Source of the DNA: Dehalogenimonas sp. 4OHTPN
GTDB taxonomy: Bacteria > Chloroflexota > Dehalococcoidia > Dehalococcoidales > Dehalococcoidaceae
Assembly: GCF_040448695.1 (NCBI RefSeq)
Contig: NZ_CP159307.1
Coordinates: forward strand, 1 to 64,000
Length of the DNA: 64,000 bases
Direction: 5' to 3'
The notes beneath the pieces were generated by a model that saw only the letters and a list, made by a program, of their open reading frames with translations, ran no database searches and had not been told where the DNA came from. A program made the translations under genes and the position numbers. The first letter of the stretch is position 1. Each line of letters opens with the position of its first letter. This document shows, one piece after another, positions 44,302-53,309 of this stretch.

Positions 44302-44386
44302 ACCCGGCGTGAATAGATATAGCACACTTGTACCAAATCACCCCGTCCTTGACCCGGCGCCGGCGCTTTGCTTTTTCGCCTTTGGC

Positions 44387-44572
44387 TTAGCCGCCGGAGC
44401 GCTTCTTGACCGCGCTGGTGACCGCGGGCATCAGGATGATCATCGAAAGCATAAACACCCACACCGCCCCGCCGATGCGCTCGACGGCGGTGTACTCGCC
44501 GAAGAGCGTGGCCAGCAGGAACAGCGCCGCAGCGATGAGCGACAGGCCGGTATAGATGACAGAAGCCTTCAT
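44387..44572 (-). CDS. Small two-helix membrane protein of the copper operon
   Basis: 61 residues with two hydrophobic helices (VIYTGLSLIAAALFLLATLF; IGGAVWVFMLSMIILMPAVTSAV) and a basic C-terminus. The start overlaps the copA stop by 4 bp, so it is translated with copA. No copper ligands (Cys, His or Met clusters) stand out. It may be an accessory or a small stabiliser of the ATPase; that is inference from position. Confidence 0.7.
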   Translation of the reverse strand: MKASVIYTGLSLIAAALFLLATLFGEYTAVERIGGAVWVFMLSMIILMPAVTSAVKKRSGG

Positions 44573-47100
44573 GCCGCTGCCTTCTCCCGGCGTACGGCCG
44601 GCACGAAACTCCGCATCCTTAGCGTATTCAAAGTCACCGAGAGCGAACTGGTGGCCATTAACAGCGCCGCCAGTTCGGGTGAAACCATCTGGTGGGTGAA
44701 GGGATACAGCACTCCCATGCCGATGGGTATAGCCAGCGTGTTGTACCCGAAGGCCCAGAACAGGTTCTGCTTGATGAGTCCAAGCGTTTTACGCCCCACC
44801 TGCACGGCGGCGACGGCGTCGAGCGGGTCGTTCCTCACCAGGATGACGTTGCCCGTTTCTTTAGCGACATCGGTGCCGCTGCCGATGGCGATGCCGACAT
44901 CGGCCTGGGCGAGGGCGGGCGCGTCGTTGATGCCGTCGCCGACCATTGCCGTCTTGAGCCCTTGCGATTGGAGCTTCTTTACCTCCGACGCTTTATCCTG
45001 GGGCAGCACCTCGGCCAGAACGTCTTCGATGCCGGCCTGCCTGCCGACGGCGGCGGCGGTGCGAGTGTTGTCGCCGGTTATCATGAATACCTTGAGTCCC
45101 ATCTTCTTCAGTTCGGCCACTGCCCGGGCGGCGGTGGCCTTGAGCGTGTCGGCCACGGCGACGATGCCCAAAAGCTTCCCGTCCGCTGCGGCGAACATAG
45201 CAGTTTTGCCCTCGGATTCGAGCCTTGCCGCCTCGGATTCGAGCGCCTCAATATTGACGCCGTTAGTCGCCATCAGTCTCCGGTTGCCCAGCAGGATAAA
45301 CTTGTCTTCGATGCTGGCGATGATGCCGTGGCCGGGCACCGCCTCGAACGATTCAGCGTCATCGGGTTCGCCGAACTTCTCCCGGTACGCCCTGACGATG
45401 GCTTCGCCCAGCGGGTGCTCCGAGTGTTTTTCGGCAATAGCCGCCAGCCGCAGTATATCGTTCCTTTCGTTTTCGAGACCGATGACATCCGTGACCGAGG
45501 GCTCGCCTTTAGTCAGCGTGCCCGTCTTGTCAAATACTACCGCGTCGAGCCTCGCCGTCGCCTCCATGGCGTCGGCGCCCTTGAAGAGCACGCCGTACTC
45601 GGCCCCCTTGCCGCTGCCGGCCATGACCGCCGAAGGCGTCGCCAGACCCAGGGCGCAGGGGCAGGAGATGATCAGCACCGTCACCGAAGTTAAAAGCGCA
45701 AACCCGAAGACCCCAAGGCCGGTGAGGACATACGGCGTGAGTATCAGCCGGGTATCAGGCGTAAACCACGCCTCGAAGCCGATGAAGAACCAGAACACGA
45801 AGACAATGAGCGCTATGGCATGCACCCCGGCGATGAACTGCCCGGCAACCCTGTCGGCCAGTTTCTGGATGGGAGCTTTGGTCGTCTGGGCTTCTTCGAC
45901 GAGCCTGATGATCTGCCCAAGCGCTGTCTCTCGTCCGACACGGGTCGCCCGGAAGCGGAAGGCGCCCGTCTTGTTCAGCGTGCCGCCCAAAATCTCGTCG
46001 CCGGACTTCTTCTCCACCGGGATGCTTTCGCCGGTGACCATCGCCTGGTCAACCGCCGAGTACCCCTCGGTGACCACGCCGTCGACGGCTATGACCTCTC
46101 CTGGTCTCACCGCCACGATATCGCCGACGAGGACGGCTTCGGCGGTTATCTCGGACTCGATGCCTTCACGGATGACGCGGGCCAGCTTCGGTTGCAGCTT
46201 CATCAGGTGGCGGATGGACTCCGAGGTCCGGCCCCGGGTGACCGCTTCAAGATACCTGCCGAGGATGATGAAGACGGTTAGAAGGGCAGCGGCCTCATAG
46301 AAGGTGGCGTCGTGACCGCCGAAGCCGGTGTCCGGGAAGAAGGTGTTGATGACGGCGATGAGATACGCCGCGCCGATGCCGGTGGCATACAGCAGGTTCA
46401 TGTCGGTCAGACCGCGCTTCAAGCCGTTCCAGGAATTGACGAAAAACTGCCGTCCCGGACCAAAGACGATGGGCGTTGTCAGGAAAAAGAGGAAAACCTT
46501 GTTGTTCATCCAGGCCGGCACGAAATCAGCGAGGATCCAGTAGGGCTGGAACATGCCCAGCATGACGATCAGACCCAGAGTTCCAGCGATGATGAGGCTT
46601 CTTTTCTGTTTTTTGATTTCCTCGGCTCGGGCGCCTTGCTCCCGGTCGAGGGCGGCTTGGCCTTCGATTTTCTCGGCGGCGCCGTAGCCTATGTCGCCGA
46701 TGGCGGTGATGATGTCTGGCAGGGGAGTGACCGTGGGGGCGTATTCGACGCGGGCGGTTCCGGCAGCCAGGTTGACGACAACGCTCGACACTCCGGGCAT
46801 GGTGGCTACAACCCGCTCGATGTTCTTGACGCAGGCGGCGCAGGACATGCCGGTGATGGACAACTCGTCGACGTCGAGTGAGGCACTGTAGCCCATGTCC
46901 TCGACAGCCTTCTTTAAATCAGCGAGAGTTGCCTGGGAAGGGTCGTATTCGACGGCCGCGCGGCTTGTGGCCAGATTAACGGTCACCATAGAAACGCCGG
47001 GGACGGTCTGAAGCGCCCCCTCGACGTGGCGCACGCAGGCGGCGCAGGTCATCCCGCCAATGAAAAGGGCCAGCGATGTTTTCTTCCTCGGTGTTGGCAT
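44569..47100 (-). CDS. copA: Copper-translocating P1B-type ATPase (CopA)
   Basis: 843 residues. Two N-terminal heavy-metal-associated domains carry GMTCAAC (near 16-22) and GMSCAAC (near 84-90). The membrane CPC motif is ISCPCALGLATPS. The phosphorylation motif is FDKTGTLT, the A-domain has TGES, the HP motif is SEHPLG, and GDGINDAPALAQADVGIAIG is present. These mark a Cu+ exporter. It follows a copZ-like gene by 46 bp and precedes a small membrane protein gene. Copper supply and export are relevant to the multicopper oxidase in this window. Confidence 0.96.
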   Translation of the reverse strand: MPTPRKKTSLALFIGGMTCAACVRHVEGALQTVPGVSMVTVNLATSRAAVEYDPSQATLADLKKAVEDMGYSASLDVDELSITGMSCAACVKNIERVVATMPGVSSVVVNLAAGTARVEYAPTVTPLPDIITAIGDIGYGAAEKIEGQAALDREQGARAEEIKKQKRSLIIAGTLGLIVMLGMFQPYWILADFVPAWMNNKVFLFFLTTPIVFGPGRQFFVNSWNGLKRGLTDMNLLYATGIGAAYLIAVINTFFPDTGFGGHDATFYEAAALLTVFIILGRYLEAVTRGRTSESIRHLMKLQPKLARVIREGIESEITAEAVLVGDIVAVRPGEVIAVDGVVTEGYSAVDQAMVTGESIPVEKKSGDEILGGTLNKTGAFRFRATRVGRETALGQIIRLVEEAQTTKAPIQKLADRVAGQFIAGVHAIALIVFVFWFFIGFEAWFTPDTRLILTPYVLTGLGVFGFALLTSVTVLIISCPCALGLATPSAVMAGSGKGAEYGVLFKGADAMEATARLDAVVFDKTGTLTKGEPSVTDVIGLENERNDILRLAAIAEKHSEHPLGEAIVRAYREKFGEPDDAESFEAVPGHGIIASIEDKFILLGNRRLMATNGVNIEALESEAARLESEGKTAMFAAADGKLLGIVAVADTLKATAARAVAELKKMGLKVFMITGDNTRTAAAVGRQAGIEDVLAEVLPQDKASEVKKLQSQGLKTAMVGDGINDAPALAQADVGIAIGSGTDVAKETGNVILVRNDPLDAVAAVQVGRKTLGLIKQNLFWAFGYNTLAIPIGMGVLYPFTHQMVSPELAALLMATSSLSVTLNTLRMRSFVPAVRREKAAA

Positions 47101-47120
47101 TTACGTTTCCGCTATAGTCC

Positions 47121-47135
47121 CCCCTTGAAAAGGGG
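47121..47135 (-). repeat. Short hairpin between copZ and copA
   Basis: CCCCTT and AAGGGG pair around GAA in the 46-bp gap between copZ and copA. It could be a stabilising structure or a dispersed repeat. Confidence 0.4.
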
Positions 47136-47146
47136 ATTAAGGGGAT

Positions 47147-47362
47147 CTAAGATGCCGGGTAACCGGCGGCAGTGACGGACTTGAGAAGAGCATCACGGGT
47201 AGTCTGCGCCGGGTCGAACTCGACGGTGACCTTGCCCGCCTGGAGATCAACGGCGACCGACAAGACGCCCGCGACCTTTCTAAGTGCTATCTCCACGTGG
47301 CGGACGCAGCCGCCGCAAGACATGCCTTTTACCGAAAGGGTTTCTTTATCAGTAGCAGCCAT
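47147..47362 (-). CDS. CopZ-like copper chaperone (heavy-metal-associated domain)
   Basis: 71 residues forming one HMA domain with GMSCGGC near residue 13 and FDPAQTTRDALLKSVTAAGY as the second half of the ferredoxin-like fold. It should deliver Cu+ to the HMA domains of CopA. It lies between csoR and copA on the same strand. Confidence 0.9.
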   Translation of the reverse strand: MAATDKETLSVKGMSCGGCVRHVEIALRKVAGVLSVAVDLQAGKVTVEFDPAQTTRDALLKSVTAAGYPAS

Positions 47363-47425
47363 TTTCGGCCTCCTTTAACGTTTTACCGACTTGCGGATGG
47401 CTTTCATAAGTTCCCTGATATACGC

Positions 47426-47723
47426 TTAGCCGCTCTCGGCATCGGAACGGATGGTCCCGGCGACGCAACCCTTGATGTGGCTCTCCAACAGCTTGAGCGA
47501 CAGCTCCTCGGCCGCCGTCCGAGAGAGCGGTGAGCTGCTGCACAATATCCATGCAGTAGCGGCCCCCGGCAATCATCTTCTCAATACCGTGGGCCTGGCC
47601 CTGGATCTTCTTCAGCCGGCCGAGCAACAGATCCTTTTCAGCTGCATAACCGTATCGCCGGCCGGTTTCGGCAGTGTGATCAATATAGGTTGTCAGATAA
47701 ATGATACTACCATGGAGTATCAT
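47426..47723 (-). pseudogene. csoR: CsoR copper-sensing repressor, frameshifted
   Basis: The upstream part reads LLGRLKKIQGQAHGIEKMIAGGRYCMDIVQQLTALS in one frame. The conserved second half, AAEELSLKLLESHIKGCVAG, continues only in another frame, ending at TAA 47426-47428. The break is near 47519-47521, where removing one G would rejoin the two halves. The three copper ligands (Cys in RYCMD, His and Cys in ESHIKGC) all survive across the two frames. The cause may be true inactivation or a sequencing error. The start is uncertain: ATG 47723 is the only clear in-frame ATG. It heads the copper operon. Confidence 0.8.
47701..47723 (-). promoter_or_regulatory. Near-perfect palindrome at csoR, candidate CsoR operator
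   Basis: ATGATACT and AGTATCAT flank a 7-base CATGG-containing core. One base pair of the palindrome is mismatched. It lies at the 5' end of csoR, overlapping the possible ATG. CsoR operators are GC/AT-mixed inverted repeats with ATAC/GTAT arms, compatible with this. Confidence 0.5.
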
Positions 47724-47810
47724 TCACGGCAAAATGCTCGCTAGAATTCTCCGGTGGCCTGGTGGAATCTGACAGATCATCGGTCGGGGATTTGGGGAAT
47801 AGCGGCAAGT

Positions 47811-49808
47811 TCAGCTAAGATCGGACGGCGGCGACGCGGTTGTCTGGGCTAGCGCAGCTTCAAGTTCCAACCGGAGCCGTTCTTCTTCGAGCGACAGCGT
47901 TTCCCATTCCTCGGTGAGACGAGTCAGTTCGCTTTTGAGCGCCCGGTGGCGGTCGATGCGGGAGACGACGGACCGGGAGTCCCCGTAGGACTCCGGGCTG
48001 GCGAATTCAGACTCGATGGCCGCCGCTTCGGATTCACCGCGAGCAATCTCGGTCTCGATGTCGGCCAGCCTTTTCCGGATGGGACCGACCTTGAGGTTGA
48101 ACTCGTTTCGCAGGCCACCGGCAGCGGCCCGCCGCGCCCGCTGGTCTGCCGGCGGCTTTTCGGGCGCCGCCCGGCTGGCAGGCAGCTTTTCTTCGACCGG
48201 CAAAGCGGCCCTGGACTGCTGGTGGTAGAGGTATTCGTCATAGCCGCCGGAGAAGACGGCGGCGCGACCGTCTCTGACCTCGATGATCTTGTTGGCCACC
48301 TGGCGTATCAGGGTGCGGTCGTGGGTGATGAAACACAGCGTGCCGCCGTAATCGTCCAGCGCGTCGGACAAAATCTCCCGGGAGGCGATATCCAGGTGGT
48401 TGGTCGGCTCGTCCAGGAGCAGCAGGTTGGCCGGCTGGGTCAGCATCTTGGCGATGGCCAGGCGGGCCTTTTCACCCCCGGAGAGGACCGAGACCTTTTT
48501 CTGGACATCGTCGCCGGAGAACAGAAAACCGCCGAGGATGGCTCGCAAACGATGCTCGGCCTCGCCGCCGGCCACTCGCCTCAATTCCTCCAAAACAGTG
48601 TTGTGACGGTCCAGCAGTTCCAACTGGTGCTGGGCGTAGTAGGCGGCCGTCACGTTGTGACCTAACCGGCGTTCGCCCCTGTCGAACGACAGCACCCCGG
48701 CCAGTATCTTTAAGAGGGTGCTTTTGCCGGCACCGTTGGGCCCGATCAAGGCTGCCCGGTCGCCGCGGCGCAGCACCAGGCCCAGGTCGGTGTAGACCAG
48801 CGTCTCGCCGTAGGCTTTCCGGATATGCCGCAGGCTGATGACCTCGTCGCCGGAGCGCGGCGGCTCGGGGAAGCTGAACTTGATCCGCCGGCCCAGGCGC
48901 GGCACCTCGATCCGCTCCATCCGCGCCAGCGCCTTGATGCGCGACTGCACCTGGCTGGCTTTGGTGTTCTTGGCGCGGAATCGCTCGATGAAACGGGCCT
49001 CTTTCTCGAGTTTGACCGCCTGGCGGCCAGCCGCAGCCTCGAGCGACTCGAGTTCAAGCCGGCGGGCCAGCACGTAGTCGTCGTGGTTGCCCTGATAGAC
49101 GGCAACCTTGCCGTCCTCCAGGACGATGACGCGGCGCACCACCCGGTTGAGGAAGGCCCGGTCGTGCGAGGTCAGCAGTACCGCGCCCTGGTACTTCGCC
49201 AGGTAATCTTCGAACCATATCTGGGTTTCCAGGTCGAGGTGGTTGGTCGGTTCGTCGAGAAGCAGCAGATCCGGATTTTGCAGGAGTATCCGGCCGAGTT
49301 CGGCGCGCATCATCCAGCCGCCGCTGAAGGCCGAAAGCGGCTTGGCGAAATCCTGGTCTCTGAAACCCAGGCCGGCCAGGATAGCGCGGGCTTCATGTTC
49401 CAGGTCGTAGCCGCCACCGGCCTCGAACTTGGCCTGGAGTTCGCCCAATTCGCCGAGGAGCGCGGCCCGGTCGGGTACGGTTTCGGCGGTGATTTCGGCC
49501 TGCAGCACCTTGATCCGGTGTTCCAAGGTGGCCATGCGGCCGGCGCCGGCGATGACTTGCTCCAGCAGCGGCCGGTCTGACCGGCTGTCCACGTCCTGGC
49601 GGAGGTAGCCGATGGTGATCCCCTTCGGCCGGGTGATGACGCCGCCGTCCGGATCTATGCTGCCGGAGATGATCTCAAACAGCGTCGTCTTGCCGGCGCC
49701 GTTGGGCCCGATCAGGGCCGTCCGGTCCCGCGCCCCGATATGAAAACCGACCTCGCTGAAGAGGCACCTGGCGCCGAAGGATTTAGATATGTTATTCAGG
49801 CTGAGCAT
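47811..49808 (-). CDS. ABC-F family ATPase (ribosome-associated)
   Basis: 665 residues with two ABC domains and no membrane segment. The Walker A motifs are GPNGAGKTT and GPNGAGKST, the signatures are [16 protein letters not shown] and [15 protein letters not shown], and both Walker B motifs read [12 protein letters not shown]. The linker between the halves is charged and helical ([32 protein letters not shown]). The C-terminal coiled-coil tail ([24 protein letters not shown]) resembles Uup/YdiF. ABC-F proteins act on stalled or antibiotic-bound ribosomes. Confidence 0.93.
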   Translation of the reverse strand: MLSLNNISKSFGARCLFSEVGFHIGARDRTALIGPNGAGKTTLFEIISGSIDPDGGVITRPKGITIGYLRQDVDSRSDRPLLEQVIAGAGRMATLEHRIKVLQAEITAETVPDRAALLGELGELQAKFEAGGGYDLEHEARAILAGLGFRDQDFAKPLSAFSGGWMMRAELGRILLQNPDLLLLDEPTNHLDLETQIWFEDYLAKYQGAVLLTSHDRAFLNRVVRRVIVLEDGKVAVYQGNHDDYVLARRLELESLEAAAGRQAVKLEKEARFIERFRAKNTKASQVQSRIKALARMERIEVPRLGRRIKFSFPEPPRSGDEVISLRHIRKAYGETLVYTDLGLVLRRGDRAALIGPNGAGKSTLLKILAGVLSFDRGERRLGHNVTAAYYAQHQLELLDRHNTVLEELRRVAGGEAEHRLRAILGGFLFSGDDVQKKVSVLSGGEKARLAIAKMLTQPANLLLLDEPTNHLDIASREILSDALDDYGGTLCFITHDRTLIRQVANKIIEVRDGRAAVFSGGYDEYLYHQQSRAALPVEEKLPASRAAPEKPPADQRARRAAAGGLRNEFNLKVGPIRKRLADIETEIARGESEAAAIESEFASPESYGDSRSVVSRIDRHRALKSELTRLTEEWETLSLEEERLRLELEAALAQTTASPPSDLS

Positions 49809-49917
49809 GGCAAAGCGGAGACATTATAACGGCGAGCGGCCGCTGTTCAAAACCCTTGGCACAAAAACTAACGGCACGGCGAAATTAAAGGCAATGAGAA
49901 TAGGTGGCAGAAAAATA

Positions 49918-49990
49918 TACCCCCAAGGGAATTCGAATCCCTGTTGACGGCGTGAAAGGCCGTTGTCCTAGGCCACTAGACGATGGGGGC
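49918..49990 (-). tRNA. tRNA-Glu (anticodon TTC)
   Basis: The minus strand reads GCCCCCATCGTCTAGTGG at the 5' end. The anticodon loop is CTTTCAC (anticodon TTC, glutamate) and the T-loop is GGATTCGAATTCC. The acceptor stem GCCCCCA pairs with TGGGGGT, with A as the discriminator. CCA is not encoded. The layout matches bacterial tRNA-Glu. Confidence 0.95.
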
Positions 49991-50097
49991 GCGTAGACTG
50001 AAGTATAACAAATTAGCATGGAAATTGGCAACCGGCAAGCTCCAGCAGCCTTGGAACAGCCTTACTCTTGACATGACCCGTCGGGGTCTGTTAATTT

Positions 50098-50120
50098 TAA
50101 TTGAAAATCATTTTCAATTA
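50098..50120 (+). promoter_or_regulatory. Perfect 23-bp Fur/Zur-type operator
   Basis: TAATTGAAAAT and ATTTTCAATTA are exact inverted arms around a single C. The core TTGAAAATCATTTTCAA is close to the classic Fur box TTGATAATCATTATCAA. It ends 7 bp before the ATG of a Fur-superfamily gene. Confidence 0.8.
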
Positions 50121-50127
50121 GCGCTGT

Positions 50128-50607
50128 ATGACTTACGAATATTGTGTTTTCCAAGCACTCAAAGCGGCGGGGTACAAACTGACACAACAGCGGCGGGCGA
50201 TCGTCGGGGCAGTGCTGGCCGCCGATAAATCTATGACACCGCAGGCGCTTTACGCCGCCGCGGCCAAGAAACATCCGGAGATCGGGCTGGTCACAGTATA
50301 TCGAACGCTTGCACTGCTGGACCAATTGGGGTTGCTCTGCCAGTTTCAGCCGGACGGCGCCGCCCGCAGCTTCAAGGCGGGATCGCGGGAGCACCACCAC
50401 CACCTGGTTTGCCGCGGCTGCGGTGAAGTGGTGGATTTCGGCCGCTGCCCTCTGGAGTTGAAAACGGTTTTGGAAAAGGAAACCGGATTCCATATTACCG
50501 ATCATCGGCTGGAGTTCACCGGTTTCTGCCGGGAATGCCAGGTTTCGGAGAATCGGGAGTCGAAAACAGCCAAGGGTTCTCAGCCTGCGGGAGCGAAAGA
50601 AGCCTAA
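50128..50607 (+). CDS. Fur/Zur-family repressor ahead of the znu-type importer
   Basis: 159 residues. The winged helix has KLTQQRRAIVGAVLAA and the recognition segment LVTVYRTLALLDQLGL. The C-terminal domain has HHHHLVC, CRGCGEV and CREC (structural zinc Cys). A perfect operator overlaps the promoter region, so it probably represses itself. The downstream genes encode a zinc/manganese-type ABC importer, which favours Zur, but Fur or Mur cannot be excluded. The stop is 1 bp before the start of the binding-protein gene at 50609. Confidence 0.9.
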   Translation: MTYEYCVFQALKAAGYKLTQQRRAIVGAVLAADKSMTPQALYAAAAKKHPEIGLVTVYRTLALLDQLGLLCQFQPDGAARSFKAGSREHHHHLVCRGCGEVVDFGRCPLELKTVLEKETGFHITDHRLEFTGFCRECQVSENRESKTAKGSQPAGAKEA

Positions 50608-50608
50608 G

Positions 50609-51517
50609 ATGATTGTTCGAACCTCCCTTGCTCTTTTATTAGCCGCCAGCCTCATTTTTAGCACTATCGGCTGCCGCCCCGACTCCGAAGATAAAGGGAT
50701 TGTCGTCACCTACTCCATTCTTGGTTCAATCGTCAAGGACCTGGTTGGAGGCGAGGCATTAGTGACCGTCCTCATTCCTGACGGCGCCGATCCCCACCAG
50801 TGGGAACCATCAGCACGAGACATCGAACGGGTCAATAATGCCACCCTCGTCATTCGAAACGGCCTAGGTCTGGAAGAAGGCCTAGAATCGACGCTGGAGG
50901 CCGCCGAAAACCGGGGTGTCAGGATATTCACCGCCGCCGACCATATTGAAGTGCGGCGTGTCGAAACTGGTGAAGGCATCCCTGGCGGCGACCCGGACCA
51001 GCAGACCGGCGCCCCCGACCCCCATATTTGGGTTGACCCTCTGGCCATGAAGCGCGTTGTCACCGCCCTGGCTGTGGAAATCGAAACGGTCATGGGTATC
51101 GAGACCTCTGGCCGCGCCCGCGACCTCGAATCGCGCCTTGATGCGCTTCATGCCGAGATCGCCGGTATAGCTATCACCTTGCCTTCAGCCAATCGCAAAC
51201 TGGTGACCGGACACGAGTCTATGGGTTATTTCGCCCAGCGTTACGGCTTCCAGTTGATCGGCGCCGTCATCCCCAACCTATCTTCTCAGGCAGGGGTCTC
51301 CGCCGCGGACTTGGCCACCCTAATTAAGTTGGTCCGCCAGAACCAGGTCAAAGCCATTTTCACCGAGACCGGCACCTCGGCGGTGGCCGCGCAACAGGTA
51401 GCCGCGGCTACCGGGGCGGCGGTCGTCGAACTCTCACCGGCAAAGCTGCAGGCCGACGGATCTTACTTTTCCTTTATGCGGAAACTGGCCGGGGATGTGG
51501 TGGAGGCCTTGCGATGA
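50609..51517 (+). CDS. Zn/Mn-type ABC transporter substrate-binding lipoprotein (ZnuA-like)
   Basis: 302 residues. The signal ends in a lipobox (IFSTIGC). The protein belongs to the cluster A-I metal-binding family: His in DGADPHQWEPS, His in DPHIWVDP and a His in TGHESMGYF are candidate metal ligands; the fourth, near residue 280, is less clear. The third His, rather than a Glu, favours zinc. No His-rich loop is present. The gene follows the regulator by 1 bp. Confidence 0.9.
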   Translation: MIVRTSLALLLAASLIFSTIGCRPDSEDKGIVVTYSILGSIVKDLVGGEALVTVLIPDGADPHQWEPSARDIERVNNATLVIRNGLGLEEGLESTLEAAENRGVRIFTAADHIEVRRVETGEGIPGGDPDQQTGAPDPHIWVDPLAMKRVVTALAVEIETVMGIETSGRARDLESRLDALHAEIAGIAITLPSANRKLVTGHESMGYFAQRYGFQLIGAVIPNLSSQAGVSAADLATLIKLVRQNQVKAIFTETGTSAVAAQQVAAATGAAVVELSPAKLQADGSYFSFMRKLAGDVVEALR

Positions 51518-51565
51518 GCACGCGGGTGGGCGTTAAGGTACTATGGCTAAAGGAACTAAAGAGAC

Positions 51566-52354
51566 ATGTCGTTTGAACTGGGGCCGTTCACCATCCACCT
51601 GTATGGGCTGATGTTGGCGCTGGGGGCACTGGCCGCTGTCGCCGTGGCTTATGTCGAGGCTAAGCGCTGCGGCGAAGACCCGGAGCAGTTGTTCAACATG
51701 GCCCTCATCGTCATCCCGCTTGGTGTTGTTGGTGCCCGGGCATACCACGTCATCGACCGCTGGGACTTCTACTCCGCCAATCCGAGCCAGATAATTGGCG
51801 GTGAGGGATTGGGAATCTTCGGCGCGGTTGCTGGAGGAGCCCTAGGCGTCATCATCTACACCGCCTGGAAGGGTTTATCGACACTGCGCTGGTGCGATAT
51901 ACTGGCGCCGGGTTTAATCTTAGCCCAGAGCATCGGGCGGTGGGGCAACTACTTTAACCAGGAACTCTACGGCTATCCCACCGACCTGCCCTGGGGCATT
52001 CCCATCGACCTTGAGAACCGGCTGCCGGGCTTCGAGGAGTTCACCCATTTCCACCCTATGTTTTTCTACGAATCTTCATTGAACTTCCTGGGCTTCATCG
52101 TGTTGATGACCGCCGGGCGCAGGTTCAAGGACCGCCTCAAAGACGGCGACATCATGTTAATCTATTTTATCTGGTACGGCGTGGTGCGCTTTATTTTGGA
52201 AGGGTTCAAGCCCGAGGTTTGGACCCTGGGCGGCGTGCCTACCGCACGCTGGATCGCCGGAGCCGCGGTTCTCATAGGTGTCGCCTTGCTGTGGTACCGG
52301 CACCGCGCCGGGGAAATCCGAATACCGAAATCCGAAACAAGTCTTGATAAGTGA
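51566..52354 (+). CDS. lgt: Prolipoprotein diacylglyceryl transferase (Lgt)
   Basis: 262 residues with seven hydrophobic helices. The Lgt signature is GRWGNYFNQELYG, and other conserved parts are the N-terminal IHLYGLMLALG and MFFYESSLNFLGF. Lgt adds diacylglycerol to the lipobox Cys of prolipoproteins; five lipoproteins are encoded in this window. It lies between znuA-like and znuB-like genes, perhaps because it shares the transcript with the binding lipoprotein. Confidence 0.95.
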   Translation: MSFELGPFTIHLYGLMLALGALAAVAVAYVEAKRCGEDPEQLFNMALIVIPLGVVGARAYHVIDRWDFYSANPSQIIGGEGLGIFGAVAGGALGVIIYTAWKGLSTLRWCDILAPGLILAQSIGRWGNYFNQELYGYPTDLPWGIPIDLENRLPGFEEFTHFHPMFFYESSLNFLGFIVLMTAGRRFKDRLKDGDIMLIYFIWYGVVRFILEGFKPEVWTLGGVPTARWIAGAAVLIGVALLWYRHRAGEIRIPKSETSLDK

Positions 52355-52445
52355 AATCAGCAATGATCGAGCTGCCGCTTAATATTTACGATGATTTTGA
52401 ATCTGTTTGGTATTTCGGATTTTGTGCTTCATATATAACCCTCAG

Positions 52446-53309
52446 ATGCTAGATATTTTCGTCGCCCCGTTCTCAGATAACCAATTCATGGCCCAGGCTT
52501 TGCTGGCTGGAGTCCTGGTATCAGTCGCCTGCGCTATCGCCGGGACGTTCATCGTGCTGCGCGGTTTAGCCTTCATCGGCGACGCTCTAGCTCACGGCGT
52601 TCTGCCTGGTATTGCCGTGGCCATGCTGCTGGGATTTCCCGGTCTGATGGGCGCCGCTTTGGGAGCGGCAGTGATGATCGGAGGGGTGACCTTGATCACC
52701 CAACGCTCCCGCCTGTCCTCAGACACAGCCATTGGATTGCTGTTCGTTGGCATGCTAGCCCTCGGCGTGGTCATCGTGTCGCGTTCCGGTTCCTTCTCCG
52801 GCGACCTTACGCGTATCCTTTTTGGCGAACTCCTAGGCATCTCCTGGGGAGACATCGCGGTCCAACTCATCGCTACCCTTGCCATTGCCGCTATCGCCGC
52901 CATCTGCGCCCGGCCATTCATGCTGATGGCTTTTGATCCGGAGCAAGCCCAGGTGGCTGGCTTCTCTTCGAAGAAGTACCATTACCTGATGATGCTGCTC
53001 ATTGCCGCCACCATTATCTTTTCCTTCCAGACAGTGGGGACGCTGCTGGTCTTCGGCCTGCTCATAGCTCCAGCCGGGGCTGGGGCACTTCTAGCCTCGC
53101 GGGTAGGCGCCATGATGGCCTGGGCGGCAGGCTTCGGGACATTGTCAATGTACGCCGGGCTACTCATAAGCTACCATTTCAATTTAGCCGCGGGAGCGGC
53201 GGTTATTTTGGTAGCCACTGCTATTTTCTTCACCGTTTTCACCATCCAGAATCTTCAGACCCGCAAGCAGCAACGGCAGGCACACTCCGAGGAGGCAGCC
53301 AGTGGCTAG
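52446..53309 (+). CDS. Metal ABC transporter permease (ZnuB-like)
   Basis: 287 residues from ATG 52446 (MLDIFVAPFSDN); an in-frame TTG 13 codons upstream is less likely. The helix pattern and GLAFIGDALAHGVLPGIAVA are those of the ZnuB/MntB family. It overlaps the ATPase start by 8 bp. Confidence 0.93.
   Translation: MLDIFVAPFSDNQFMAQALLAGVLVSVACAIAGTFIVLRGLAFIGDALAHGVLPGIAVAMLLGFPGLMGAALGAAVMIGGVTLITQRSRLSSDTAIGLLFVGMLALGVVIVSRSGSFSGDLTRILFGELLGISWGDIAVQLIATLAIAAIAAICARPFMLMAFDPEQAQVAGFSSKKYHYLMMLLIAATIIFSFQTVGTLLVFGLLIAPAGAGALLASRVGAMMAWAAGFGTLSMYAGLLISYHFNLAAGAAVILVATAIFFTVFTIQNLQTRKQQRQAHSEEAASG

Noticed and set aside
44270-46300. A 676-codon open frame antisense to copA
   Set aside because: copA has complete P-type ATPase motifs, while the antisense frame is Ser/Ala/Met-rich with no domain. 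Only the promoter-like element at its 5' end was kept, as a question.
47349-47723. A full-length 124-residue protein from the csoR frame
   Set aside because: Its second half has no similarity, while the true CsoR tail is found in the adjacent frame, so it is a frameshift product.
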